Source: Comamonadaceae bacterium
GTDB taxonomy: Bacteria > Pseudomonadota > Gammaproteobacteria > Burkholderiales > Burkholderiaceae_C
DNA length: 64,000 nt
NCBI GenBank assembly: GCA_021299875.1
Contig: JAJTEW010000002.1
Span: 62,001 to 126,000, forward strand
Direction of reading: 5' to 3'
This document shows, one piece after another, positions 1 through 9,014 of the stretch (position 1 is its first letter; every line of letters begins with the position of its first letter). Made by a program: the position numbers and the translations under genes. The notes under the pieces are model-generated. The model worked only from the letters and a program-made list of their open reading frames with translations. It did no database searches and was not told the origin of the DNA.

Positions 1-903
1 CAGATAGGTCGGCGCCACGCCCGCAGCCGATGCGGCCGTGATGCCCAAGGCGGCAAGACCTGGCAGCAGGCCCGTGGCCACGTTGTCCACCTTCATGGAC
101 GCCAGGTTGTCCCGGCTCATCAAAGGCTCACCCGGCGCCAACTCCATGGCCGCCGCTTGCAGCCAGCCTACCCACATCGGCAAACCCAACACCGGGCGAC
201 CTCGGCCGTGGTTCACCCCCGCCCACTGGCCAGCGCGTTGCACCAACTCGCCCAAGCTCAGCATGTCCGGGCCGCACAGCTCGTAGGTTTGGCCGATGGT
301 GGCGGGCTGTTGCAAGCAGGTCACCACCGCGCGTGCCACATCCCCCACCCACACGGGGGCAAAGCGTGTGCCGCTGCCTGCCAGGGGCATGAAAGGGGCT
401 ACGGTTTGCAGCTCAGCAAACAGGTTGAGGAATTTGTCTTCAGCCCCAAAAATCACGCTCGGGCGCAGCACCGTCAGCTGCAGGCCTGCTGCTTGCAAAA
501 CCGCTTCGCCGCGCGCCTTGCTGCGTTGGTACATCGAGGGGCCTTGCGGGTCGGCGCCCAGCGCACTCACATGCACCAGCCTTTGCACGCCCGCTTTTTT
601 CATGGCACTGGCGATCTTGCCGGGCAAGTTCACATGCACGTTCTCAAAGCGGTCTTCGTTGCCGTGCAGCACCGCCACCAAATTGACCACCGCATCGTGA
701 CCGTGCATCAGGCCTGCCAGATCGGCCTCGCTGTGCACAGAGGCCTCAATCACCGTGAGCCCGGGCAAACTTTGCACCTTGCCGGCGTTCACGGCGCGGC
801 GGGTGGGCACGCTGATCTGCCAGCCCAAGCGCGTCAGTTGTTCGCACACTTGGCGGCCGACAAAGCCGGTACCGCCCAGTACGAGAATGCGTGGCGCGCT
901 CAT
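1..903 (-). CDS. NAD(P)-binding, complex I NDUFA9-like protein (3' end outside window)
   Basis: A Rossmann-fold protein of the atypical short-chain dehydrogenase/epimerase group that NCBI-style annotation calls 'complex I NDUFA9 subunit family'. The start MSAPRILVLGGTGFVG carries the GxxGxxG dinucleotide site at residues 10-16, and a YQRSK (Y-x3-K) motif lies about one third in. At least 301 residues are visible and the frame is still open at base 1, so the C-terminus is missing. Its ATG overlaps the TGA of the upstream DUF2817 gene (ATGA, 900-903), suggesting translational coupling. In Burkholderiales this gene usually lies near the lytic transglycosylase and cyclo-ligase genes, as here. The physiological substrate is unknown; a role in quinone or NADH metabolism is only inferred from the family name. 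Confidence 0.8.
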   Translation of the reverse strand, partial: MSAPRILVLGGTGFVGRQVCEQLTRLGWQISVPTRRAVNAGKVQSLPGLTVIEASVHSEADLAGLMHGHDAVVNLVAVLHGNEDRFENVHVNLPGKIASAMKKAGVQRLVHVSALGADPQGPSMYQRSKARGEAVLQAAGLQLTVLRPSVIFGAEDKFLNLFAELQTVAPFMPLAGSGTRFAPVWVGDVARAVVTCLQQPATIGQTYELCGPDMLSLGELVQRAGQWAGVNHGRGRPVLGLPMWVGWLQAAAMELAPGEPLMSRDNLASMKVDNVATGLLPGLAALGITAASAAGVAPTYL

Positions 904-1988
904 GTCGCGCTCAAGCCATGAATGGCTTGGTGCATGGCGTCCATGGCCTGAGCCACGATCTGGGAGCGCCATGTGTCGGTGTCGACATAAAACGCGTCCA
1001 TCAGGTCTTGCTTGATCTGTTTTTTCAGGGCTTCAGGCGCTTCGGGGTGCAGGTGCAGCCAATGCTCGCCGCGCAAAGCACCGATGACCTTGTCTTGTGT
1101 CTGCGTGCCGTATTCCATGGCAATGCCGGTGTACTCGGCTTGAGGGCATTCCTGGTAAGCCGCCATCCACATCAGGCCTGTGAGGAATGCCGAGGTGGAT
1201 GAGCCGTCGTAAATCGAGGTGATGCCCTGACCCCACCAAGTTTTGGCCCGGGCAAAGGCCGAGGCGTCGTCGGCGCAGGCAAAAATGCGCTCGCCCACGC
1301 CGCTGGGGCCCAGGCCCGTGTGCAGGTCGATCCAGGCCATTTTTTGGCATGACTGGGCATATTTCTGCAGCACCTTGCGCAAAGTCAGGTTGCTCCAAGT
1401 GGGGGCCTGGCCACCAAAGAACAGGCCGTCCGGAAATTCGTGCTGCCCTTGGGAAACGGCGGCCTGAAAGGCTTTCATGCCGCGCTCGGCGATGTACTGG
1501 CCGGTGGCCGCCGCATTGGCGGCATCGGGTGGCCAGACCTCTGGCAACAACAAGGGGTGGATTTCCCTGTAGGCCTCGTTGCTGGGCAGAGGTTTTGAAA
1601 AATCCTGAAAATTGCGGTTGATGTCCACGTTTTCGTGGGTCACCCGGCGCACATGCGAGAACCCGTGCGGGTTGAGCGCATGGATGTAAAGCACGGCCAC
1701 GCCCTGGGCTTTGGCCGCTGCGCGCCAAGCGTGGTTGTGCAGGGCATGGATTTGTACGCCGGAGCCGCAATAACCCTCTACACCGTGGCAAGCGCTGCTG
1801 ATGATCAGCAGCTGCTGGGCATCGGCCGCGCCGTCCAGCACCACGTCCATGGCCAGAGTTTCACCGTCCCGACCGGGCAGGGGGTGGATGTTCGAGTCCA
1901 CCTGCAGGCCAGCGTTTTGGGCGGCATTCAGGAATTTTTCACGGGCCTGCGCGTAGCTTTTGGAAAAGCCATGTTGGATGTCGATCAT
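900..1988 (-). CDS. DUF2817 family (M14-like) peptidase
   Basis: A 362-residue protein of the DUF2817 family, related to zinc carboxypeptidases of the M14 clan. Likely zinc ligands are seen in the segments CHGVEGYCGS and DLHTGLGPSG, and a candidate catalytic Glu in MEYGTQTQDK. The start MIDIQHGF was chosen because the open frame upstream runs into the 3' end of the M20 gene and reads as low-complexity shadow sequence. It lies 11 bp downstream of the M20 amidohydrolase on the same strand and overlaps the next gene by 4 bp, so the three probably form one transcript. The substrate is unknown. Pairing with an M20 enzyme suggests breakdown of acylated or modified peptides or amino acids, which is inference. 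Confidence 0.78.
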   Translation of the reverse strand: MIDIQHGFSKSYAQAREKFLNAAQNAGLQVDSNIHPLPGRDGETLAMDVVLDGAADAQQLLIISSACHGVEGYCGSGVQIHALHNHAWRAAAKAQGVAVLYIHALNPHGFSHVRRVTHENVDINRNFQDFSKPLPSNEAYREIHPLLLPEVWPPDAANAAATGQYIAERGMKAFQAAVSQGQHEFPDGLFFGGQAPTWSNLTLRKVLQKYAQSCQKMAWIDLHTGLGPSGVGERIFACADDASAFARAKTWWGQGITSIYDGSSTSAFLTGLMWMAAYQECPQAEYTGIAMEYGTQTQDKVIGALRGEHWLHLHPEAPEALKKQIKQDLMDAFYVDTDTWRSQIVAQAMDAMHQAIHGLSAT

Positions 1989-1999
1989 GCGGGGGCCGG

Positions 2000-3211
2000 T
2001 CAAGTGGTTTGGGTCGGGCTGGCCAGCCATTGCGTGGCCAGTTCGACCCAATAGGTGCCGCCCAGAGGAATGAGGTCGTCGTTGAAGTCGTAGCTCGGGT
2101 TGTGCAGGGTGCAAGGTCCGCCCCCGTGGCCCATCTCGCGGTGGGCGCCGTCGCCGTTGCTGATGAACACATAAGCCCCCGGCTTGGCTTGCAGCATGTA
2201 AGAGAAGTCTTCGGCGCCCATGGTGGGCTCTTGCGACATCACGTGGTCAGCGCCCACGATGCCATTCATGACTTGGCGGGCAAAGTCGGCCTCCAAAGCG
2301 CTGTTGATCGTGGGCGGGTAATTGCGGTGGAACTCGAATTCGCACTGCGCGCCAAAAGCCGCGCCAATCGACTCGGCCACTTGCTTCATGCGCGACTCGA
2401 TCAAGTCGAGCACCTCGATGCTGAAGGTGCGCACCGTGCCCTGCAGTTCACACGAGTCGGGCACCACGTTGGTGGCTTCCCCTGCGTGGATCATGGTGAC
2501 CGAGATCACGCCCGCATCCACCGGCTTTTTGTTGCGGGTGATGATGGTCTGAAAGCCTTGCACCATTTGGCAGGCAATCGGCACCGGGTCGATGCCGTTG
2601 TGCGGCAGTGCGGCGTGGCTGCCCTTGCCGCGGATGGTGATCTTGAATTCGTTGCTCGACGCCATGACCGGGCCGGGGCTGACCGCAAAGGTGCCCACGG
2701 GCGCGCCGGGCCAGTTGTGCATGCCGAACACGGCCTGCATGGGGAACTTGTCAAACAAACCGTCTTTGATCATCTCGCGGGCACCGCCGCCGCCCTCTTC
2801 GGCGGGTTGGAAGATCAAATACACCGTGCCATCAAAGTCGCGGTGTTTGGAGAAATGCTTGGCTGCCGCCAACAGCATCGCCGTGTGGCCATCGTGACCG
2901 CAGGCGTGCATCTTGCCCTGGTGTTTGCTGGCGTGGGCAAAGGTGTTGAACTCCTGCATGGGCAGCGCGTCGATGTCGGCGCGCAAGCCAATGCCGCGCC
3001 CGCAAGCCCCGCCATCTCGCCCGTGCACGATGCCCACCACACCGGTGGTGCCCATGCCGCGGTGGATGGGGATGCCCCAGTCCGTCAGCTGCTGGGCGAC
3101 CACGTCGGCCGTGCGCACTTCTTGGAAGCACAGCTCGGGGTGGGCGTGGATGTCTTTGCGGATGGCCGCGATGCTGGCGGCGTCGGTGAGGATGGTGTCG
3201 ATGAGTTTCAT
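2000..3211 (-). CDS. M20 family amidohydrolase (hippurate hydrolase-like)
   Basis: A 403-residue M20/M20D metallopeptidase, the family of aminoacylases, hippurate hydrolases and IAA-amino-acid hydrolases. It is expected to cleave an N-acyl amino acid or similar amide in the cytoplasm using a di-metal site. The motifs ACGHDGHTAMLL, PAEEGGGG (catalytic Glu) and the C-terminal GHGGGPCTLHNP are all present, with a dimerisation domain between them, so the enzyme looks intact. The start MKLIDTILTD was preferred over longer in-frame starts because it matches where this family begins. First gene of a three-gene minus-strand group; divergent from the molybdopterin oxidoreductase across 137 bp. Confidence 0.85.
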   Translation of the reverse strand: MKLIDTILTDAASIAAIRKDIHAHPELCFQEVRTADVVAQQLTDWGIPIHRGMGTTGVVGIVHGRDGGACGRGIGLRADIDALPMQEFNTFAHASKHQGKMHACGHDGHTAMLLAAAKHFSKHRDFDGTVYLIFQPAEEGGGGAREMIKDGLFDKFPMQAVFGMHNWPGAPVGTFAVSPGPVMASSNEFKITIRGKGSHAALPHNGIDPVPIACQMVQGFQTIITRNKKPVDAGVISVTMIHAGEATNVVPDSCELQGTVRTFSIEVLDLIESRMKQVAESIGAAFGAQCEFEFHRNYPPTINSALEADFARQVMNGIVGADHVMSQEPTMGAEDFSYMLQAKPGAYVFISNGDGAHREMGHGGGPCTLHNPSYDFNDDLIPLGGTYWVELATQWLASPTQTT

Positions 3212-3348
3212 GGGCCTCAGTCTAGCGATAGTCTGTCTATTTTGCCAACTCATGCTGTGCCACCCACGGCGCGTTGGGGACATGTGCGCCGTTTGCAGTG
3301 CATGGGGCATCGGCCACAATGGGGATTGCGACTTTAGGAAAGCCTCTC

Positions 3349-5421
3349 ATGTTGCCCCAGCCAACTGCCCCTGCGGCCCTTGACACCCCACAGACTGTGC
3401 GCGGCGCTTGCCCGCACGACTGCCCCGACACCTGCGCCTTGCTGACCCAGGTGGAAAATGGCCGCGCCACCCAGGTGCAGGGCAACCCGGCGCATGCACA
3501 AACCGATGGTGTGCTGTGCACCAAGGTCTCGCGTTACACCGAGCGCACTTACCACCCGGATCGCCTCTTGACGCCGATGAAACGCGTTGGACCCAAAGGG
3601 GCGGGCCAGTTTGAGCCTGTCAGCTGGGACGAAGCACTGGACGCGATTGCCGCACGCCTGAAAACCATTGCCGCACGCGACCCGCAGGCGGTGCTGCCCT
3701 ACAGCTACGCCGGCACCATGGGCCTGGTGCAAAGCGAGTCGATTGCGGCGCGGTTTTTTCATCAGTTGGGCGCGTCGCTCTTGGACCGCACGATTTGCGC
3801 CTCGGCCGGGGCCGAAGCCCTGACGCAGACCTTGGGCAACAAGGTCGGCATGAAAGTCGAGTTTTATGCCGAATCCAAGCTCATCGTCATTTGGGGCAGC
3901 AACTCGATTGGCAGCAACCTGCACTTTTGGCGCATCGCGCAAGAAGCCAAGCGCAATGGCGCGAAGTTGGTGTGCATCGACCCCCGGCGCAGCGAGACGG
4001 CCGAAAAATGCCACGAACACATCGCCCTGCGGCCCGGCACCGATGCTGCACTGGCACTGGCTCTCATGCACGAGTTGATCGTGCATGGCTGGCTCGACCA
4101 AGATTACATCGACCGCTACACCTTGGGCTGGGACGCCCTGAAGGCCCGAGCCCTGCAATGGACGCCTGAGCGCGCCGCCGAGGTCTGCGGTGTGCCCGCC
4201 GAACAGATCCGTCAACTGGCCCGCGACTGGGGCACCACCCAGCCTGCAGCCATTCGCTTGAACTACGGCATGCAGCGTGTGCGCGGGGGTGGCAACGCGG
4301 TGCGGGCGATTGCTTGCCTGCCTGCCCTGACCGGGGCCTGGCGGCACCGGGCGGGCGGGGTGTTGCTCAGCAGCTCGGGGCACTTTCCGGTGCGGCGCGC
4401 GGCCTTGCAGCGGCCCGACTTGTTGGGCGAACGCCGTCCGCGCACCATCAACATGAGCACCATTGGCGACGATTTGTTGCGCCCGGCTTCGCCCATATTC
4501 GGCCCGCAAATCGAAGCCCTGATCGTTTACAACAGCAACCCGGTGGCCGTGGCCCCCGAGTCGGGCAAGGTGGTGCAGGGCTTTGGCCGCGAAGACCTGT
4601 TCACCGTGGTGCTGGAGCATTTTCAGACCGACACCGCGGATTACGCCGACTTCATCTTGCCCGCCACCACGCAGCTGGAGCACTGGGACATCCACACCAG
4701 CTACGGCCACACCGATGTGTTGCTGAATCGCCCCGCGATTGCGCCCGTAGGTGGTGCGCGCACCAACACCGACATCTTCCGGGCGCTGGCTGCGCGCATG
4801 GGTTTTGATGACCCGTGTTTTGCCGAGAGTGACGAAAGCCTGTGCCGCAGCGCCATTGGCGACGAGAAAGACTTTGAGCAGCTGCTTGCGCATGGCTTTG
4901 CGTCCTTGCCCGTGCCCGATGCGCCCTTTGCGCAAGGCGGCTTTCCATCGCCTTCGGGCAAGTGCGAGTTTTTCAGCCAGCGCCTGGCCGACCAAGGCCT
5001 GGATGGCCTGCCCGACCACTTGCCCAATTACGAAGTGTCCGGCAGCGATGCGCGTTATCCCCTGGCCATGATCTCGCCGCCTGCGCGCAACTTTTTGAAC
5101 TCCACTTTCGTCAACGTGCAAAGCCTGCGCGCCATCGAAGCCGAGCCGGTGTTGGAGATGCACCCCGAGGATGCGGCCCAGCGCGGCATTGCCGACGGTG
5201 CGGTGGTGCGTGTGTTCAACGACCGAGGCACTTACCACTGCAAGGCGCGGGTGAACCAGCGTGCGCGGCCCGGCGTGGTCAACGGCCTGGGCATTTGGTG
5301 GCGCAAGCTGGGCTTGAACGGCACCAATGTGAACGAGCTGACCAGCCAGCACCTGACCGATCTGGGCCGTGCGCCCGTGTTTTACGACTGCTTGGTGGAG
5401 GTGGCGACATGCCCGAATTGA
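3349..5421 (+). CDS. Molybdopterin-dependent oxidoreductase (formate dehydrogenase-like)
   Basis: A 690-residue member of the DMSO-reductase superfamily with a bis-MGD cofactor. The N-terminus has a 4Fe-4S site, C21-x3-C25-x3-C29-x27-C57, followed by the molybdopterin domain and a C-terminal dinucleotide-binding domain (from about residue 575). In DRTICASAGAEAL, Cys150 sits where the Mo ligand (SeCys/Cys) lies in formate dehydrogenase; this assignment is by eye. There is no Tat signal, so it is probably cytoplasmic. The start MLPQPTAP is preceded by a purine-rich ribosome site (AGGAAAG, 3336-3342). No partner subunit gene (electron-transfer or FdhD) lies nearby, so the substrate cannot be named. 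It overlaps the next gene by 13 bp. Confidence 0.82.
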   Translation: MLPQPTAPAALDTPQTVRGACPHDCPDTCALLTQVENGRATQVQGNPAHAQTDGVLCTKVSRYTERTYHPDRLLTPMKRVGPKGAGQFEPVSWDEALDAIAARLKTIAARDPQAVLPYSYAGTMGLVQSESIAARFFHQLGASLLDRTICASAGAEALTQTLGNKVGMKVEFYAESKLIVIWGSNSIGSNLHFWRIAQEAKRNGAKLVCIDPRRSETAEKCHEHIALRPGTDAALALALMHELIVHGWLDQDYIDRYTLGWDALKARALQWTPERAAEVCGVPAEQIRQLARDWGTTQPAAIRLNYGMQRVRGGGNAVRAIACLPALTGAWRHRAGGVLLSSSGHFPVRRAALQRPDLLGERRPRTINMSTIGDDLLRPASPIFGPQIEALIVYNSNPVAVAPESGKVVQGFGREDLFTVVLEHFQTDTADYADFILPATTQLEHWDIHTSYGHTDVLLNRPAIAPVGGARTNTDIFRALAARMGFDDPCFAESDESLCRSAIGDEKDFEQLLAHGFASLPVPDAPFAQGGFPSPSGKCEFFSQRLADQGLDGLPDHLPNYEVSGSDARYPLAMISPPARNFLNSTFVNVQSLRAIEAEPVLEMHPEDAAQRGIADGAVVRVFNDRGTYHCKARVNQRARPGVVNGLGIWWRKLGLNGTNVNELTSQHLTDLGRAPVFYDCLVEVATCPN

Positions 5422-5705
5422 AAATTGAACGGGAACACACCTTGGGGCTGGATGGCGCGCGCTTGGTGGCCGAACGCTGGCGCGAGCAGGCCGAACAAGA
5501 TTGGGGCATGACCTGCGTTTCAGAGCCCGGCGAGGCTTTAGACCGCATGCGCTTTGAGCGCAGCGGTGTGAGTGGCGAACTCTCCGTCAGCGCCACCCGC
5601 TTTGACCTGCAGATCAAGCTGGGGTTTTTGCTGGGCGCCTACAGCGGCAAGATCGAAGAAAAAATCCAGGCCAACTTGGACGCCCTGCTGGGACCAGTCG
5701 CCTGA
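5409..5705 (+). CDS. Polyhydroxyalkanoic acid system family protein
   Basis: A 98-residue protein beginning MPELKIEREHTLGLDGARLV, typical of the small PHA granule/system family (PF09650-like), usually about 90-100 residues. Members are found in polyhydroxyalkanoate producers; the molecular function is poorly defined. The start lies inside the end of the molybdopterin oxidoreductase gene (13-bp overlap), and the frame is different, so translation is probably coupled. No PHA synthase or phasin gene is in the window, so the link to PHA is by family only. Confidence 0.72.
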   Translation: MPELKIEREHTLGLDGARLVAERWREQAEQDWGMTCVSEPGEALDRMRFERSGVSGELSVSATRFDLQIKLGFLLGAYSGKIEEKIQANLDALLGPVA

Positions 5706-5711
5706 TGCGCC

Positions 5712-7685
5712 TCATGGCAGTTCATTGTTCACCGACGCCATGCTGTTGCGTGGCCCGATCTGCCCCAAACGTGCTTTGAGTGATTGCGGCTGGCGCGTCA
5801 AGATGGCGGCGTAGTTGGTGGTATTGGCCAGCACTTTTTTGACGTAATCACGCGTTTCAGAAAACGGGATGTTTTCGGCCCAGATGGCCGCCTCGAGCAC
5901 CGGCCCCTTGCGCCAGTTTCGGGGCCTGCTGGGGCCTGCGTTGTAGGCGGCGGTGGCCATGGGCATCGAGCCTTCAAAGTCATCCAGCACCAGTTTCAAA
6001 TAGGCCGTGCCAATCGTCACATTGGTTTCGCGCTCGTTGATTTGTTGTGGCGTGAAGCCGGCCAGGCCGATTTTTTGGGCGGTCCATTTGGCGGTGGCGG
6101 GCATGACTTGCATCAAGCCGGAGGCCCCCACATGCGAGCGCGCATCCATGATGAAGCGGCTTTCTTGCCGGATCAACCCGTACACATAGGCCGGGTCCAA
6201 GCGGATATCGCCAGCGCGGCGCACCACCAGTTCGCGCAGGGGCATCGGAAAGCGTTGCTCGTGGTCAAACACCTCTTTGGTGCGTTCGCTGGTGTTGATG
6301 CAGCGATCCCACACTTGGCGCTGGCAGGCCAAGTCGGCCGCCGCCAGCAACTCGCGATCGTTCATGCCGCCGGGCGTGTGCAGGTTGGTGCTGTAGTTCC
6401 ATTCGCGGTTGCCCTCTGCCCTCAAGCCCAGAGAGATGGCGTACAAGGCGCGTTGCAAACCGGGGTGCGCCAGTGCAGCGGATTTCTCAGACGGCGTCAG
6501 TGGCGATGGTCGCTCGGGGGTGCCAATGGTTTGGCCCAACTCTTCGAGCGCCAGTTGTTCGTAAAAACCGCGAACACTGGCGATCTGGGTCAACAGGGTT
6601 TGCGCCTCGTGGCGTTGGGCTTCGGTGGGCGCAAGGGCCAACAGCGCGCGGGCGCGCCAATAGGTCCAGGCCGGGTCGCTGCGCGTGGCCGCACTCATCG
6701 CTTGAGTGGCCGACAGCACCAGAGGCCATTGGCCTTGGCGCAGGGCGGCGCGCACCTTCCAAGACAGCAAGTCGTCGTTCAGATCGCTGTCCTTTTGAAC
6801 CTTGGCAAAGTAGCTGCTGGCGTTGTCTTGCAGTTTTTGCGCGGCCTGCTTGCCGATCACAGCCCAAGTCCAGTGGCGCTCTTCGGCACTCAGTTGCCGC
6901 GCCCATTGTTGCTCCAACATGTGAGCCGCTTGATCGGGTTGACTGGCCGCCAGGCGAATCAGTGCCAACACGGCCAATTCTTTTTGGTTGCGCGTGATGG
7001 CCAAAATGCGCTTGTTCAGATAACCCGAGGGGTCGGCGTGGATCTTGTTCACTTGCTCGCTGGCGCGCGGCGCTTCGATGTCCACAGCCGCTTGGGCGGC
7101 GCGAGGTCGGTTGGCGTCCATGGCGATGCGGGCTTTGCGCCAAATGTCCAGGGCGTTGATTTGCCGTCCCGAATGCAGGTGTTCGGCCACATAGGTGCAG
7201 CCGTCGTCGGCCTCGCGCAGCGAATACCAAATGCGCTTGGCCTCTTCGGCCACATCGGCTTTGGTGTTCATGGCTTCGGTGGCCAAGGCATAGCAGCGCA
7301 CTTCGCGGTCATCGCGCATGCGAAAGCGGGGGTATTCGGCGGTGAACGTGGCCCAGTTGCGGCGCTTGCCCAGTTGTTGCAACCAGTCGTTGCGCAGTCG
7401 GTCTTCGTAGTAGCTGCCGGCGTAAGTGTTCAAAAATTGGCGAATTTCCGATTCTGAAGCGCTGTCCAGCCGCACGCGCATGTCCCAATAGGCAGCCAAA
7501 GGCTCCAACACGTGGCCACGCACTTGCGGCAGCAGGGCAGACAAGCGCTTGGCGTCGTTTTTGCCAAAGGCCTTGTGCATCTCCAGCAAGGCCTCATCGC
7601 CCTTGTTTTGAGCCAGCGCAGGCGGGCTGAACAAGCCGTTGGAGACCAAGCTGGCCAGCAGTGTCAAAATCAGTGTCAATTTCAT
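5712..7685 (-). CDS. slt: Soluble lytic murein transglycosylase
   Basis: A 657-residue periplasmic enzyme that cleaves the MurNAc-GlcNAc bond of peptidoglycan to form 1,6-anhydro products. A signal peptide is visible (MKLTLILTLLASLVSNG, ending ...PPALAQ). The long helical superhelix-type region is followed by the C-terminal goose-lysozyme-like domain with the catalytic Glu in IRQESRF and the GASGLMQVMPATA motif. The length matches Slt70 proteins. The start chosen gives the signal peptide; the longer frame adds a tail that overlaps the divergent cyclo-ligase gene. Start codons of the two genes are only 9 bp apart, so each promoter must lie in the neighbour's coding sequence. Confidence 0.92.
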   Translation of the reverse strand: MKLTLILTLLASLVSNGLFSPPALAQNKGDEALLEMHKAFGKNDAKRLSALLPQVRGHVLEPLAAYWDMRVRLDSASESEIRQFLNTYAGSYYEDRLRNDWLQQLGKRRNWATFTAEYPRFRMRDDREVRCYALATEAMNTKADVAEEAKRIWYSLREADDGCTYVAEHLHSGRQINALDIWRKARIAMDANRPRAAQAAVDIEAPRASEQVNKIHADPSGYLNKRILAITRNQKELAVLALIRLAASQPDQAAHMLEQQWARQLSAEERHWTWAVIGKQAAQKLQDNASSYFAKVQKDSDLNDDLLSWKVRAALRQGQWPLVLSATQAMSAATRSDPAWTYWRARALLALAPTEAQRHEAQTLLTQIASVRGFYEQLALEELGQTIGTPERPSPLTPSEKSAALAHPGLQRALYAISLGLRAEGNREWNYSTNLHTPGGMNDRELLAAADLACQRQVWDRCINTSERTKEVFDHEQRFPMPLRELVVRRAGDIRLDPAYVYGLIRQESRFIMDARSHVGASGLMQVMPATAKWTAQKIGLAGFTPQQINERETNVTIGTAYLKLVLDDFEGSMPMATAAYNAGPSRPRNWRKGPVLEAAIWAENIPFSETRDYVKKVLANTTNYAAILTRQPQSLKARLGQIGPRNSMASVNNELP

Positions 7686-7694
7686 GGGTGGATT

Positions 7695-8279
7695 ATGGAC
7701 AAAGCTGAAGCCAAAAAGGCCTTGCGCAAGGCCTTGATTGAAGAAAGACTGCATCTGCCAGACCGCTTGTCACGGGCCGAAGCCTTGCAGCGCGTGATGC
7801 GCATCTGGCTGTTTGACCGTCCCGACACCGTGATTGGGGCTTATTGGCCCATCAAGGGCGAGTTTGACCCTTTGCCCGCGCTGCACCGCTGGAAAGAAGA
7901 TGGTGAACTGCATGGTGAGCCGCAGCGCCGCCAAATTGGTTTGCCCGTCGTCAACAAACAGCACAAAACCTTGACCTTCCACACCTGGTACCCCGGTTGC
8001 CCGATGGAAGAGGACGCCTATGGCATTCCCAAACCCAAAGACACCGAAGTCATCGTGCCCACCTTGTTGTTTGTGCCCTGCGTGGGCTATGGCACAGGCG
8101 GCTACCGCCTGGGCTATGGCGGTGGTTTTTACGACCGCACCTTGGCCACACTGCAGCCCAAACCTTTCACGGTGGGCTTGGGTTACACCCACGGCTTTCT
8201 GGACGATCTGGAGCCCGAAGACCACGACGAGCCGCTGGATGCGATCCTGAACGACAACGGGGTGGTTTGGCCTGTTTGA
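7695..8279 (+). CDS. 5-formyltetrahydrofolate cyclo-ligase
   Basis: A 194-residue cytoplasmic enzyme that converts 5-formyl-THF and ATP to 5,10-methenyl-THF, returning a storage folate to the one-carbon pool. The N-terminus MDKAEAKKALRKALIEER and the C-terminal GTGGYRLGYGGGFYDRTL motif are characteristic, and the length is normal. The start was set at the ATG directly before AEAKKALRK; the upstream frame is antisense to slt. It is divergent from slt and followed 18 bp later by a TetR regulator. A 6S/ygfA-type RNA was not recognised next to it. Confidence 0.92.
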   Translation: MDKAEAKKALRKALIEERLHLPDRLSRAEALQRVMRIWLFDRPDTVIGAYWPIKGEFDPLPALHRWKEDGELHGEPQRRQIGLPVVNKQHKTLTFHTWYPGCPMEEDAYGIPKPKDTEVIVPTLLFVPCVGYGTGGYRLGYGGGFYDRTLATLQPKPFTVGLGYTHGFLDDLEPEDHDEPLDAILNDNGVVWPV

Positions 8280-8297
8280 GTCAGACGCGAAAGAGCC

Positions 8298-8936
8298 ATG
8301 GCCCGACCCAAATCAGCAACCCACGACATCAAGCGCGATGCCATTTTGGACATCGCCGCCCAATGCTTTGCCCAGCGCAGCTACCCTGCAGCCAGCATGA
8401 ACGAGATTGCCACGGCCTGTGGCACGTCCAAAGCCCGGCTGTACCACTATTACGAGAGCAAAGAAGCCATTCTGTTTGACTTGCTGGACCGCCACACCCA
8501 ACGCCTTTTGGCGGTGATTGCGCAAACCGAAGCCACGGCCCAGCGCAAGGACCTGAACGAACGCGCCACTTTGCACGAGTTGGTGCGGGCGTTTTTGCAG
8601 GAATACGAGACTTCAGCCACCCGGCATGCGGCGCTCTTGAACGACACGCAGTTTTTGAGCGATGTGCCCGACCCGGCCTTGGGCGCGGCGCCCGTGTCGC
8701 CGCGCGAGTTGATTTTGAACCGCCAGCGCGACATCGTGGCCGCCATGACACGCTTCATGAAGCGTGCTTACCCCGAGCGCCTGACCCCGACCAACCAGAC
8801 GGCACTGACCATGATGCTGTTGGGCATGATCAACTGGACCTTCACCTGGCTGCGCCCGGGCGGGCCGATCAGTTATGCGGCCTTTGCCGACGAGGTCATT
8901 GCCATGCTCGAAAAAGGTCTGGCTCAGCCCCAGTGA
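8298..8936 (+). CDS. TetR/AcrR family transcriptional regulator
   Basis: A 212-residue one-component regulator. The N-terminal helix-turn-helix is clear (about residues 15-60: AAQCFAQRSYPAASMNEIATACGTSKARLYHYY in outline, with the diagnostic YHYYESKEAI). The C-terminal ligand domain is not identifiable. It lies 78 bp upstream of the MBL-fold gene on the same strand, a pairing seen in other Burkholderiales, so it may control that gene; this is inference. The gap between them contains an AT-rich segment (about 8950-8995) with a short palindrome AATGCATT that could be promoter or operator sequence. Confidence 0.9.
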   Translation: MARPKSATHDIKRDAILDIAAQCFAQRSYPAASMNEIATACGTSKARLYHYYESKEAILFDLLDRHTQRLLAVIAQTEATAQRKDLNERATLHELVRAFLQEYETSATRHAALLNDTQFLSDVPDPALGAAPVSPRELILNRQRDIVAAMTRFMKRAYPERLTPTNQTALTMMLLGMINWTFTWLRPGGPISYAAFADEVIAMLEKGLAQPQ

Positions 8937-9014
8937 ATGGCTCTGCGGATTTAACAATCCGTAATGCATTTCGTTTAGGTAAAATTAACCCCTTCATTGA
9001 CCGGAGAAATTCCC

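Noticed and set aside
3334-5352. 672-codon open frame on the minus strand
   Set aside because: It is exactly antisense to the molybdopterin oxidoreductase, has no recognised domain, and is His/Arg/Ala-rich as expected for GC-rich shadow frames.
5784-7457. 557-codon plus-strand open frame
   Set aside because: Antisense to the lytic transglycosylase, which has a signal peptide and catalytic motifs; no domain in the shadow.
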